Part shown: positions 32,848 through 42,429 of the stretch, piece after piece
Position numbering within the stretch: the stretch's first letter is position 1
Layout: every line of letters starts with the position of its first letter
Source: Elgaria multicarinata webbii
Taxonomy: Eukaryota; Chordata; Lepidosauria; Squamata; Anguidae
DNA length: 64,000 nt
NCBI RefSeq assembly: GCF_023053635.1
Contig: NC_086183.1
Location: 33,027,501-33,091,500 of the forward strand
Direction: 5' to 3'
Notes under the pieces: model-generated
Told to the model about the DNA's origin: nothing
Seen by the model: only the letters and a program-made list of their open reading frames with translations
The model's database searches: none
Translations under genes and position numbers: made by a program

Positions 32848-33046
32848 CCAGTTAAAGCTGCAGGAGCTCTGCCCTCTTTTAAATCTGGTCACTCTAGTAT
32901 AGCTCCTGCAGCTTTAACTGTTGTCATGAAGAGGGAATTTCACCAGGTTCTCCATGTATACAAATGATACCTGCTGAAATTCCTTCTTCTATGCAACTGT
33001 TAAAGATACAGGAGCCCTGTCTTCCTTTTCATAAGGTCACCCTATT
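32848..33046. mobile_element. AGGGTGACC MITE, one-ended copy
   Basis: CAGTTAAAGCTGCAGGAGCT, its reverse CTCCTGCAGCTTTAACTG, then CACCAGGTTCTCCATGTATA and the end TTCATAAGGTCACCCTA. The left outer end is missing. It shows the uninterrupted form of the site filled by a SINE at 11.99 kb. Confidence 0.7.
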
Positions 33047-33049
33047 TCA

Positions 33050-34200
33050 GGTGTATTCATTACCCTGGATATATACAAATTCATGTATGTATTTTTTTAA
33101 AAAATGTAACTCCTCTCAAAAGGAATTTGATTTTGCATTTGTTAATTGAAAAGCACTGACTTCTCATGAACAGCAACAAAGGCTCCAATTACGATCATTT
33201 TGAGTTGGGATCAGTTTTACTCTTCCTGAAGTCGCCTTCAATTAACCCCGTCACTCAGAGAAATTGTAGCATTTTCGTTGATATGGGTGGTGAGTTGGAA
33301 AGAAACTGAACTAATCAATTATCAGTTTGAGATTGAGAGTAATTCCTGTTTAACATTCCTCTTATGGAATATAGCTGGACAGGCCAATAAAACTGTTAAT
33401 GAGGAAGCAGACAATAAGGAATGCAAAGAAGAATTCGGAGGAACATATCACTGTCGTACCTCTGGGTCTGGAGGATCAGCGTCCCCCCAAAGAGAGCTCT
33501 GAGCCCCAGAAGACATTGGTCACCTCACTCCAGGGAGGACCCTCAGGAAACCCTGATGTATCCCCCAGGCACAAGGATGTGGTCGCCCCATCAAACGTGA
33601 CCTCCAAGAATGACTCACAAAATCTCTCCAGTCCCTGAGCCATGTACAAGCTTGAAGTTACAGAAATGAGCAGGGGCCTTTAAGGTTCCAGTCGGACCCA
33701 GCTGGAGGGGAAACTTCTGACACCTGAGCTGACTGGACCACTGATGGTTCTCCTGCTGCAAGTCCCTCCAGAGAACAGCAGCTCCTTCAGGAGGAACTAT
33801 CCCAGCTTACATGGCGCTGTCCAAGGTGCTATTAGCACCTGCCCTGCTGTGCTCCTGTCAATGTGCCCTAACTGCTACCCAAAGGAGACCTTTGCCTTGC
33901 CAGTCACAGCGTCTTGCTACCAGAGCCTTCTTCAAGCACTTGATTGATTGGCTCCTTCCCCCAGGTCCAACTGCTCATGGCGATAAGACCCACAATAAAA
34001 ACACCTTTTACAAATTCACAAGCAGGAAACCAGCTAGGGAGACAGCTGAACCTTTGCATGACAAGGGAGTTAGAGGAGGAGGAGGAGGAGGCTGGAGAAA
34101 AGCTGAATGAATTCTCTGCACCTGTGTTCACTGCAAAAGATGTAAGAACAAAAAGATGTAAGAAATTTGCAACTTATTACACAAATTCGGCAGTAACTGG
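33050..34200. other. Stretch without a recognised gene
   Basis: Open frames (for example 33,399-33,638 and 33,811-34,110) show no family I know. An AATAAA lies near 33,996 on the plus strand. It could be an unrecognised repeat or retroelement flank, but I cannot support either. Confidence 0.3.
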
Positions 34201-34212
34201 GACCAATTTGGC

Positions 34213-34300
34213 GGTGATTTGCACAAATTGCTCAGAAATTTGCACAAATTGCTCAGAAATTTGCACAAATTGCTCAGAAATTTGCAGAAATTGCAGAAAT
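34213..34300. repeat. Short tandem repeat, 21-bp unit
   Basis: GAAATTTGCACAAATTGCTCA is repeated about three to four times, with a degenerate start and end. It lies just upstream of the MFSD14-type pseudogene. Confidence 0.9.
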
Positions 34301-34419
34301 TCCTGGGAAATCGGTTAATTGGACCCAGCTTGCTGCATATTGAGTCAGGCACCACAGCGGAAACCGAAACTAAGTCTGGCGGGGAGGGAGCCTAGGAAAA
34401 CTTGTTGCACAGACAATAG

Positions 34420-34730
34420 TTTTGAGTTTACTTATGAGGTCAATTGAAAACAAAACCACTGTCCTGCTGGGATTGGGATTTCAAATATTGCCGCTTGCTA
34501 GGTATGGCTTTGGCTCAGAATCTTGGATGATGCGGGCAGCAGGAGCTGTTGCAGCTATGTCTAGCACCACATTTCCAGCCGTTAGTGCACTTGTTTCACA
34601 GACTACTGATGCTGATCAACAAGGTGTCGTCCAAGGAATGATAACAGGAATTGAGGACTCTGTAATGGCTTGGGACCAGTGCTATATGGTTTTATATTCT
34701 ACATTTTCCATGTAGAATTGGATGAATTTT
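34420..34730 (+). pseudogene. Processed pseudogene fragment of an MFSD14/HIAT1-type transporter
   Basis: The reading frame SLLMRSIENKTTVLLGLGFQ, ILPLARYGFG, AVAAMSSTTFPAVSALVSQT and DADQQGVVQGMITGI closely matches the transmembrane region of MFSD14A/B (hippocampus-abundant transcript), a major-facilitator family protein. After GMITGI the match moves to another frame (CNGLGPVLYGFIFY, then FHVELDE), a frameshift at about 34,655. No introns interrupt the match, so it is probably a retrocopy. It lies antisense inside the dlc intron 35,802-32,011 and is followed directly by an L2-like tail from about 34,731. It is a dead fragment of a host gene. Confidence 0.82.
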
Positions 34731-34804
34731 TTATGTGAACCGCCCAGAGAGCTCTGGCTATTGGGCAGTATAGAAATGTAATAAATAAATAAATAAATAA
34801 ATAA
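34731..34804 (+). repeat. L2-like 3' tail
   Basis: GTGAACCGCCCAGAGAGCTC, GGCTATTGGGCAGTATAG and (TAAA)n directly after the pseudogene. Confidence 0.85.
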
Positions 34805-35059
34805 ACTCTGCCCCAGCAAACAGATTTCTTCGACAGACTTCCCCTTTGCTGTCTGCATCCTTGATCCGGACGCTGGCATCCATAACCCATATGCGATACC
34901 ACACACAGTTCCTGGGGTTTTCAGATCCACAAAACAGGAAGGTGTATCGAGTCCCCCAGAGGTAAGACGTGAACTTATCCGTCTTACCTCTGGGAGATAA
35001 AAGGGCTTTCTCTGGTCTACCTCCTAGCCCCAAAAGGAGCAAAGACCAACTTTTTGGGA

Positions 35060-35102
35060 ACCATCCAGGGAGCTTCGGCTATTGGGCGGCATAAAAATGC
35101 AA

Positions 35103-35137
<35 letters not shown>

Positions 35138-35140
35138 ATG
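35060..35140 (+). repeat. L2-like 3' tail
   Basis: AACCATCCAGGGAGCTTCGG, then TTGGGCGGCATAAAAATG and (TAAA)n. Confidence 0.85.
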
Positions 35141-35639
35141 TGTGCTACTCCTAATGGTCTATCACCCCTAAAAATGGAATATGGCTCTTTATTCCTTTTT
35201 CATCCTGGCTCCTCCAGTCACCTCCCACTTTGACCACCCAAAGATGTTGTGCGTATTGCAACTGTCCAAGTGACCCTCGTGAGTATTTTACCTCTAAAAG
35301 TTTAGTAAATGTAGTTATTATTTTCAAGGACACACTCTACCGTTCCTTTTCGTCTCTTCTTATGTTCCTTTGATAAATATCTTCTTTTAGTTTGGGCCTG
35401 AGGTTTGAGTGTGAATTTCTGGTGATGGCAAAGAGGCCATTTCACTCCCCATCTTCCTAGCCACTTGGGTTCACCTACCTGTGTTTATCTATTTATTTGC
35501 ACAAGAGGAAACCAGCTGCCTGCCCATAGTGATGGAACGTCTCAACTCATCACTACCTCAATCCGGCAGATAACTGGGATGTCGCTCAGTTGCCTCTTCC
35601 TCAGACAGAGGAACTAACTCTGAGGAGGGGCGGTGGACT

Positions 35640-35702
35640 TCTTTCTCGTGACATGGCTCCTCTCTCGTGACATGGCTCCTCTCTCGTGACATGGCTCCTC
35701 TC
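35640..35702. repeat. Three copies of a 19-bp unit in dlc intron
   Basis: CTCTCGTGACATGGCTCCT occurs three times in a row, about 100 bp downstream of the dlc exon donor at 35,802. It holds a GTGAC/CATG core in each unit; any protein-binding role is unknown. Confidence 0.9.
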
Positions 35703-35802
35703 CCACTTGCCCACATTTGCCTCCCCACAGCCGAGCTTCTCCGCTGTTTTCGAAATACCAGCAGAGAAGAGGTACCAAACGAGACAGAAGCTGCCCACTT
35801 AC

Positions 35803-36451
35803 TTCTCCAGCTTCTTGCAGACAGATTCGCGACTCTGATCCAACAGCTTCCTCTTGCAATTGAACTGGTCGCCATGGAATCTGCCATCTTTGTTGGACAC
35901 CTTAAAGCGCCCCGGGGAAATGAGGAAGCTGTCCCGCTCCTTGAAGTTGTTGATGGTCGCCAGGTCGTTGCGGACGCTGCTTTTGACGGCCTTGTGGCCC
36001 TGCCTCATATGCCGAAGCACGGCCATGGCCGCGCAGGCCGCGAGCAGCAACGTCATGAGCCCCAGAGCAAAGGAAACCGCCAGAGCGACGGGGAAAGGGC
36101 CCTCGGCCACCCGCTGGCTGCTAACGGGGGTGGGGACCTGGACTTTGAACTCACAGCTGGAGCCCATGTAGCCGGCTGGACACTCGCAGACGTGGCCAGA
36201 GAAGTGTGTGTAGCAGGTGCCGCTGTTCAGGCAGGGGCTGGAGCCGCAGGCGTCCATACGGGCACTGCAGTCCTTGCCACCGTAGCCCAGGGTACAGGAA
36301 CACGTGTAGCTGTTGGGGCCGTCGATGCACGTGCCCCCGTTGGCACACGGGTTGCCTGCGCAATCATCGATATTCAATTCGCAGCGAGAGCCGGCAAAAC
36401 CAGGGCGACATTTGCAGATCATGCTACGGCCCAGATCCAGACAGTGGCCAC
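35803..36451 (-). CDS. dlc: dlc exon with EGF6-8, transmembrane and cytoplasmic start
   Basis: Acceptor CTTTCCAG and donor GAGAA|GTAAGT; 649 nt. It completes EGF6 (GHCLDLGRSMICKC...) and gives EGF7 (DDCAGNPCANGGTC...) and EGF8 (DACGSSPCLNSGTC...). A short stalk follows, then a hydrophobic segment (PVALAVSFALGLMTLLLAAC onward) and a basic stop-transfer RHMRQGHK. The tail continues with FLISPGRFKVSNKDGRFHGD and ends KKLE. Lysines in this tail are the kind ubiquitinated by Mib/Neur ligases in Delta proteins. The RQMRQNHKA and FKVSNKD text recalled from zebrafish DeltaC is the strongest subtype evidence. Confidence 0.95.
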
Positions 36452-37519
36452 CTGGAAAGGAAAGGAGAGAGACGCACAGAGGTTTGTCAGCAGATGACCA
36501 GTCTGGTTTTAAGCCATTCCTCTGTTTAGTCCTGATCGTCTGTGCCAAGTCAGCAGAGCAACCAGGCAGGAAGCTTTTGTAAATTGGAAAACGGATGCTG
36601 CTGCGTTTCTATGCCATGCCAAAGGTCTGGAGTAAGTTACAATTAAAGCAGAATACATCAGAGACTGAGGTGTTCCCATAAAGCATCTCAGCTCTGTAGC
36701 GTTAGGCGATGCTTTCAGCTCTAACTTACCTTCTTTGGGCTCGGCTCTGACCCACGTTGCAGGATTACTTATCCCAAGAGCTCTATTTTACCTTTGTGAA
36801 AAAATGTATTTCTCCTTGTTTAGCAGGGGTGCTATCAGGGCTGGGCCATGAGCAGCAGTCCAAAGCGAGCCAAAAGCCAAGGACCAGGAACCATGGGACA
36901 ATAGTGAGGTCCAAAGTGTAAGTCAAAACCAAAAGATAAACACAAAGGCAGAGTCAAGAATCAAGTCAGGATGGAAGAACAACCAATGGTCTAGGAACAC
37001 AGCAGAGGTCAGGAAGATCTCATGTTCAAGTAAGACAGCGAGCCCCCAAATATGTCCCGGTTGCCCAGGAGGTGCTAACGGCCAGCCTAGATAGACTCGG
37101 TCAGTCTAGGGCGTGAAGATGCGTCAGTGAAAAGCTGCCATCGGCCCAAATGGGAGAGGCTGAAAATAGAACCTCCCAAAACTCAGATAACGTGTATTCA
37201 GTTTGGTGCTCTGGCTTGTCAAATGTATGTGCCAGAAAATGCTTGAGGCATTGCCAGTTTGGGAAAACACTTTCTTGAGAAGGTTCTCTAATGTCGGAAG
37301 TACATCTTTTTCTCCGAGTACAGCTTCATTAAGTTTTTAAAGATCTACACAGATGTATATTTTCCTGTTTTTTCTTGATGAATAGGCCCACTGGAACACA
37401 CCACAAGGAAGGCTGGGTTACTTCCTTAATTATGTCAGGATCTTTCATCCTTTCCAGCTCTACTTTGAGAAGAGAACGGGGATTCTGCAGGGTATTTCTA
37501 AGCTGTATGATCTGGCATC

Positions 37520-38110
37520 AAGGCTTTAGACAATGTCCACTAGATCACCTTTTGGTAGATGTTCAGGCTAGGATCTCAGCCTGTTTGTCTGACATCTCAG
37601 CCTGGATGCTTCAGCGTCGCTTAAAACTAAACATGGCAAAACAGTTTTGCTTGTCTTCCCTCCCAAACCGTCCCCTCGCTCTTCATTCATTGTTACTGTT
37701 AATAATGTCACACTTTATCCGGTGGAAGAAGCTCGTAGTCTTGGCTTCATTTTTGATTCTTCACTTTCTTTCTCCTCACATATCAAGGCTGTAGCCAAGT
37801 CCTGCCGTTTTTTCCTATATAACATTGCTAAGATCCGTCCGTCCTTATCTTCTGCTAAGACCCTTGTCCATGCATTGGTTATCTCCCGTTTGGACTTTTG
37901 TAATCTTCTTTTGACTGGTCTTCCTTATGCTCTGTTCTTTGACTGTTCTTAGTTCCTTCAAATTCTATTCAAATCCTGCCAATTCTTAAGAATTCTAGTA
38001 ATAACAATTACAATAATAACAACCCTTAGTCCCTAGGATCTTATTTTCACTCACTCCTCACACAACTCCTGACAAGAAATCACACAGCTAAACAAATCTA
38101 CCCTCCAAAC
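37520..38110 (+). repeat. L2-like LINE, first part
   Basis: Frames read ARSLGFIFDSSLSFSSHIKA and TLVHALVISRLDFCNLLLTG, the RT C-terminal text. The last 115 bp or so recur after the MITE at 38,241, so a segment is present twice. Confidence 0.85.
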
Positions 38111-38240
38111 CAGCCTTCCTCAACCTGGGGCGCTCCAGATGTGTTGGACTGCATCTCCCAGAATGCCCCAGCCAGCTGGCTGGGGCATTCTGGGAGTTGT
38201 AGTCCAACACATCTGGAGCGCCCCAGGTTGAGGAAGGCTG
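38111..38240. mobile_element. Palindromic hAT-type MITE, copy A (130 bp)
   Basis: It begins CAGCCTTCCTCAACCTGGGG and ends as its exact reverse (CCCCAGGTTGAGGAAGGCTG). The two arms pair almost perfectly along the full length around CCAGCCAGCTGGCTGG. No matching 8-bp flank is present at this copy, probably because the host L2 was rearranged. Confidence 0.88.
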
Positions 38241-38975
38241 CTATATAACATTGCTAGGATCCATCCATTCTTATCTGAATCGTCTGCTAAGACCCTTGTC
38301 CATGCATTGGTTATCTCCCGTTTGGACTTTTGTAATCTTCTTTTGACTGGTCTTCCTTCTGCTCATCTCTCCTCTTTGGCCTCTCTTCACCATTCTGCAG
38401 CCAAGATTATTTTCTTGGCTCGTCGTTTTGACCATGTTTCTCCTTTGTTGAAATCTCTTCATTGGCTTCCAATCCCATATAGAATTCAGTATACGCTTCT
38501 TTTGCTGACATTCAAAGCGTGCCATGGCCTTGCACCTTCTTATCTTTCCTCTCTCATTCCACTCTACCACCCCCCTCATACCTTCCGTTCTTCAAATGTC
38601 ATGTTGCTCTCCTGCCCAAGAGTCTCTACCGCTCTTGCCCGGCTTCGCCCGTTCTCTCTGGCTGCCCCGTTTGCTTGGAATGCTCTTCCAGAGCAACTAC
38701 GTACCACGAGTTCCATTGTAGATTTTAAAACGTGTTTGAAAACTCATTTGTTTTCAATAGCTTTTGGTATTTTAGCTTGATTTACTGTTCTTATTACTAT
38801 GATTATTCTCTTGTTTCTGCTTTGTGAACCCCTTCCCCCCCTTCATATGTTTTAATGTGATTTTAGATTGTAACCCTCTAGGCAGGGTGTCGCTGTTTTA
38901 TTTGTATATTTTGTACAGCACCAAGTTCATTGTTGGTGCTATATAAATAAATAAATAAATAAATAAATAATAACA
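38241..38975 (+). repeat. L2-like LINE, second part with 3' end
   Basis: The frame 38,307-38,780 is open for 157 codons (SRLDFCNLLLTGLPSAH, FDHVSPLLKSLHWLPI, LLTFKACHGLAPSYL). It ends TTGTACAGCACCAAGTTCAT, GGTGCTATATAAATAAAT. Confidence 0.9.
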
Positions 38976-40019
38976 ACATTTCCAAATATTTCTTCTATTT
39001 CTCCCACTGTTTACAGGAATCCCGTTCTGCCAGCTACTCCGCAGCAGAGGAAACCATTCTGATTATGACCTTGTATCCTATGATATGAAGAAAACCTGTT
39101 TCTCTTTGTAGCTTGCTTGTGTGGCAACCTATCCAAGGCCGCGTAGAATACAGCTGTCTGGCATGGCCTGGGGACTGCTGGAAAATAGGTAGGTGTCCTC
39201 TGGCACAACCGTGACATCCGTTCCTGCATCTATTTTGAAATGAATGGTTGCCTGACAAACAAAGTTCATCCTCCAGCACTATCGGTGTCTTTACAAAATA
39301 TGAAGCCTAAGAAAAAATTGCTGTCCATTGCTGTGGTCACTTCTTGCACCATCTGGGAATGACACTGGATAGTAAAACGCCTTGCTTTTGAACACTTCTT
39401 GCACTGTGCTCTTCTCGTTGGGCAAAGCCCCGCAAAATGAAAAAGCAAAACCTTTTCCTCATCTTGTGCATCCTGTCTTAAAAATTGGGCTTCCCCCCCC
39501 CCCTTCAGTGTGCTTTGCAAATGGCCGGAGTTTTTTTTCCTGGCTTCTTTTGTGCTGCTTTTGCAGCGACACGAGGGGCGATTTGCTTCAGCTGCTTCTA
39601 ACGTTTTGTAGAGCAGAGGCTGACCTCCTCCCAGTTACTCCCAAGATGCCTTTTGTTTCCTGATCTGGTTTTGGATCAATTCAGATCGCCTTGACATCTC
39701 CACGCCTTACGAATGGTCAAGCTCTCTATTCGTTGCATTCTTTCAGAAAAGCCTTTGTTGAAAATTTCAAGCCTCTCTCTCTCTCTCTTTTTCTGGTGTT
39801 TCTTCTTTTTATCGACTGATTCATACTGTTCAGCTTGTTCACATAAGGTCCTAGCAGCTGTGTTAAGTGCCACTTTTTGGTAGAAAGGAGGGGATACAAA
39901 ATAAGAAAAGAAATAAATTGGCAGTTTTTTCCAGGCTTCAGAGCTCTTTGGTAGATGCAGGCCCTCTCATAACCTGCATTGTTCTTGGGAATGAAATGGG
40001 CCAAACCTTGACCAAAGCA

Positions 40020-40255
40020 TAGAATCATAGTTGGAAGGAGCCTCTAAGGCAGCCTTCCTCAACCTGGGGCGCTCCAGATGTGTTGGACTACAACTCCCAG
40101 AATGCCCCAGGCTGGGGCATTCTGGGAGATGCAGTCCAACACATCTGGAGTGCCCCAGGTTGAGGAAGGCTGCTCTAAGGCCATCAAGTTCAACCCCCTG
40201 CTCCATGCAGGAATCCACCTTAAAGCATCCCTGACAACTGGCTGTCCACCTGCAG
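40020..40255 (-). repeat. CR1 LINE 3' end carrying a MITE
   Basis: The CR1 text AGAATCATAGTTGGAAGGAG-CCTCTAAGG is interrupted by the palindromic MITE and resumes with CTCTAAGGCCATCAAG, duplicating eight bases. Confidence 0.9.
40050..40172. mobile_element. Palindromic hAT-type MITE, copy B (123 bp)
   Basis: Same CAGCCTTCC...GGAAGGCTG palindrome. It is flanked by CTCTAAGG on both sides (40,042-40,049 and 40,173-40,180). The pre-insertion site is known from the CR1 consensus in this window, so the 8-bp duplication is certain. Confidence 0.93.
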
Positions 40256-41295
40256 TCTCATAATTGTGCTTGTGGTCTTCTTCAGCAAAGGTGAAGGATT
40301 TATAAACACGGCTGTCATAAAAAGCGAACTCACCCTCACTATTTGTTCCTCCTCGTGGAGTTTTGTGGCCCATCTTTCTTTCCTTTCAGGGCCTGCTGCT
40401 AGATGATTGAAGCTGAAGGTTTCTAGCTCAGGAAACTGTGCACTTTCTTTGTTCTTTTAGGAACCCCCAATTTCTGACAGCACGTCAGGGAAGACTTAGG
40501 GCAGGAGCAGAAGATAGATCTTCAGGTATTTTTGACTTCAAATCCCAATAGTCAGGTATGTTGGGAGTTGAAGACTAAAACATCTGGATATCTACTTTCT
40601 GTCCACACCTGGCTTAGAAGACACACTAATCAGGAAACTAGACAAACATTTTATTGCCTCTGTTGAACGAGAACTGAACAGGCACAGGAAACTCTGGGAT
40701 GCACATAAATACAACTGAATCCAGTGCCCACCTGGTGACTAAAGTATATATTGACACTATCCACACAACATATATCCCTCTGTGCCCAAATCACAGATTC
40801 CCCATATGCTGAGGCCTCCTCTCACTCATCTTCCTCTCCATTTCAGCCAACAGCACACACCCTTTCAGCCCCTAAGCTCTGCATTAGGCTCTCACAAAAT
40901 AAATATTCCACTCCCCCGCCCCCCACGGGACCTGCATTTAACAATCAATGCACAAATACTGTCTTATCTGCCAACTAGCTCACTAGGTCTTCTGCAACAA
41001 ATCTGTAAACCCTTTCAACAACAGAGAACAGGAGATGGTAGATAAGAGGTATGTTTAGACTACATAGACTGGTTATTATATATAGCTATTACTCATAATG
41101 GCTATGTGCTACCGCCAGTATCAGAGTCACTATATCTCTCAGTACCACTTCCTGGGGAACACGGGCAAGGGGGTGCTATTACACTCATGCCTTCCTCGAG
41201 GGTTTCCCATAGGCAGCTGGTTGGCCCCTGTGTGAACAGAATGCTGGACTAGACGGACCCTTGGTCTGATCCAGCCTCAGGGCTCTTATAATTCA
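40256..41295. other. Mostly unrecognised intronic stretch
   Basis: A SINE-like end (GACTAGACGGACCCTTGGTC) lies near 41,254. Otherwise nothing was recognised. It is inside dlc intron 42,300-53,783's neighbour, the intron between exons 42,083 and 36,451 (downstream part). Confidence 0.3.
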
Positions 41296-41299
41296 ACTA

Positions 41300-41840
41300 C
41301 TCCGCTTCTGAAATCTCTTCATTGGCTTCCAATTCACTTCAGAATCCAATATAAACTTCTCCTGTTAACCTTCAAAGCTTTTCATGGTCTAGCTCCTTCC
41401 TATCTCTCCTCTCTCATCTCACACTATTGCCCCGCTCGTGCTCTTCGCTCCTCTGATGCCATGTTTCTCGCCTGCCCAAGGGCCTCTACTTCCCTTGCTC
41501 GGCTCCGTCCATTTTCTTCTGCTGCCGCCTGGAACGCTCTTCCAGAACATTTGAGAACTACAACTTCAATCGCAGCTTTTAAAGCTCAACTAAAAACTTT
41601 TCTTTTTCCTATAGCTTTTAAAACTTGATGTTGTTCAGACTTTATACTGTTAGTTTTACCCTACCCTGTGCCTGCTTACCCTACCCTGTGCCTGTTTGCA
41701 TTCTCTTCCCCTCCTTATTGTTTTACTATGATTTTATTAGATTGTAAGCCTATGCGGCAGAGTCTTGCTATTTACTGTTTTACTCTGTACAGCACCATGT
41801 ACATTGATGGTGCTATATAAATAAATAAATAATAATAATA
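41300..41840 (+). repeat. L2-like LINE 3' end
   Basis: CTCTTCATTGGCTTCCAATT encodes SLHWLP-like text. The tail is TTGTAAGCCTATGCGGCAGA, CTGTACAGCACCATGTACAT and GGTGCTATATAAATAAAT. Same subfamily as 38,241-38,975. Confidence 0.88.
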
Positions 41841-42082
41841 ATAATAACTACTTTATCCCTCTCGGAAGAACGATGAGAACCTAATTTTGTCATGAGACCT
41901 AGACTCAACATTCTTTCTAAAACCACCGTGCCATGGATGTCTGTGCATGTGCTAATAAGGTGGTAGTTTATGTCTTATTTGTATGTGTAAAAAACAAAAT
42001 ACTCCATTGCGATACTGAAAACTCAGATTAGCCTCCCCCATTAGGGAAATGAAAGATCCGAGAGGGGGAAAGGAACACTTAC

Positions 42083-42299
42083 TGTTCAAACAGGGGTTGT
42101 TACTGCACCGGTCAATCTTTTTCTCACAATTGGAACCATGGTAGCTCGTTGGGCAGTGGCAAGTGTACCCGCCCATGCGTTTTTCAGCGCACGTCCCACC
42201 ATTGAAACAAGGCCCGTCAGCACAGGTCATGGCACTGACTTCACAGTTCTTGCCGTAAAAACCTTGAGGACAGGTGCATTTGTAGTCATTCTCCAAGTC
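42083..42299 (-). CDS. dlc: dlc exon with end of EGF4, EGF5 and start of EGF6
   Basis: Acceptor TTTCTTTGCAG and donor AACA|GTAAGT. It reads [19 protein letters not shown], the second half of EGF4; then the EGF5 block [14 protein letters not shown]...YHGSNC; then the start of EGF6, [10 protein letters not shown]. The [19 protein letters not shown] text is near-identical to remembered zebrafish DeltaC. It is 217 nt long and in frame with both neighbours. Confidence 0.95.
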
Positions 42300-42429
42300 C
42301 TGCAAAGAAAAAGGGGAGGGGGGGAAAGGACCAACACCCAACTGATTAGGAGGGTTTTGTCTTGGACAGAAGTGATGGAGACACAGGTGGTCTCCTTTAT
42401 AAGATCACCAGCAAGGCAAGATTAGCCTG

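Larger units (their letters stand above)
37190..39760 (-). mobile_element. Ty3/gypsy-type LTR retrotransposon fossil, interrupted
   Basis: Minus-strand text resembles, in order, a gag-type zinc-knuckle region (about 39,380-39,520), an aspartic protease (about 39,010-39,280) and part of a reverse transcriptase (about 37,190-37,510). An L2-like LINE and a MITE (about 37,520-38,975) separate protease from reverse transcriptase, so they came in later. LTRs were not identified; the stretch 36,830-37,190 may belong to it. It is broken many times over and old. It lies within the dlc intron 42,082-36,452. Confidence 0.6.

Noticed and set aside
33399-34110. Open frames suggesting a small gene or retroelement piece
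   Set aside because: No motif could be tied to a known family, and an AATAAA alone is not evidence.
35667-36497. 276-codon plus-strand open frame
   Set aside because: It is the complement of the dlc EGF/transmembrane exon. GC-rich codons keep it open, and it has no family resemblance.
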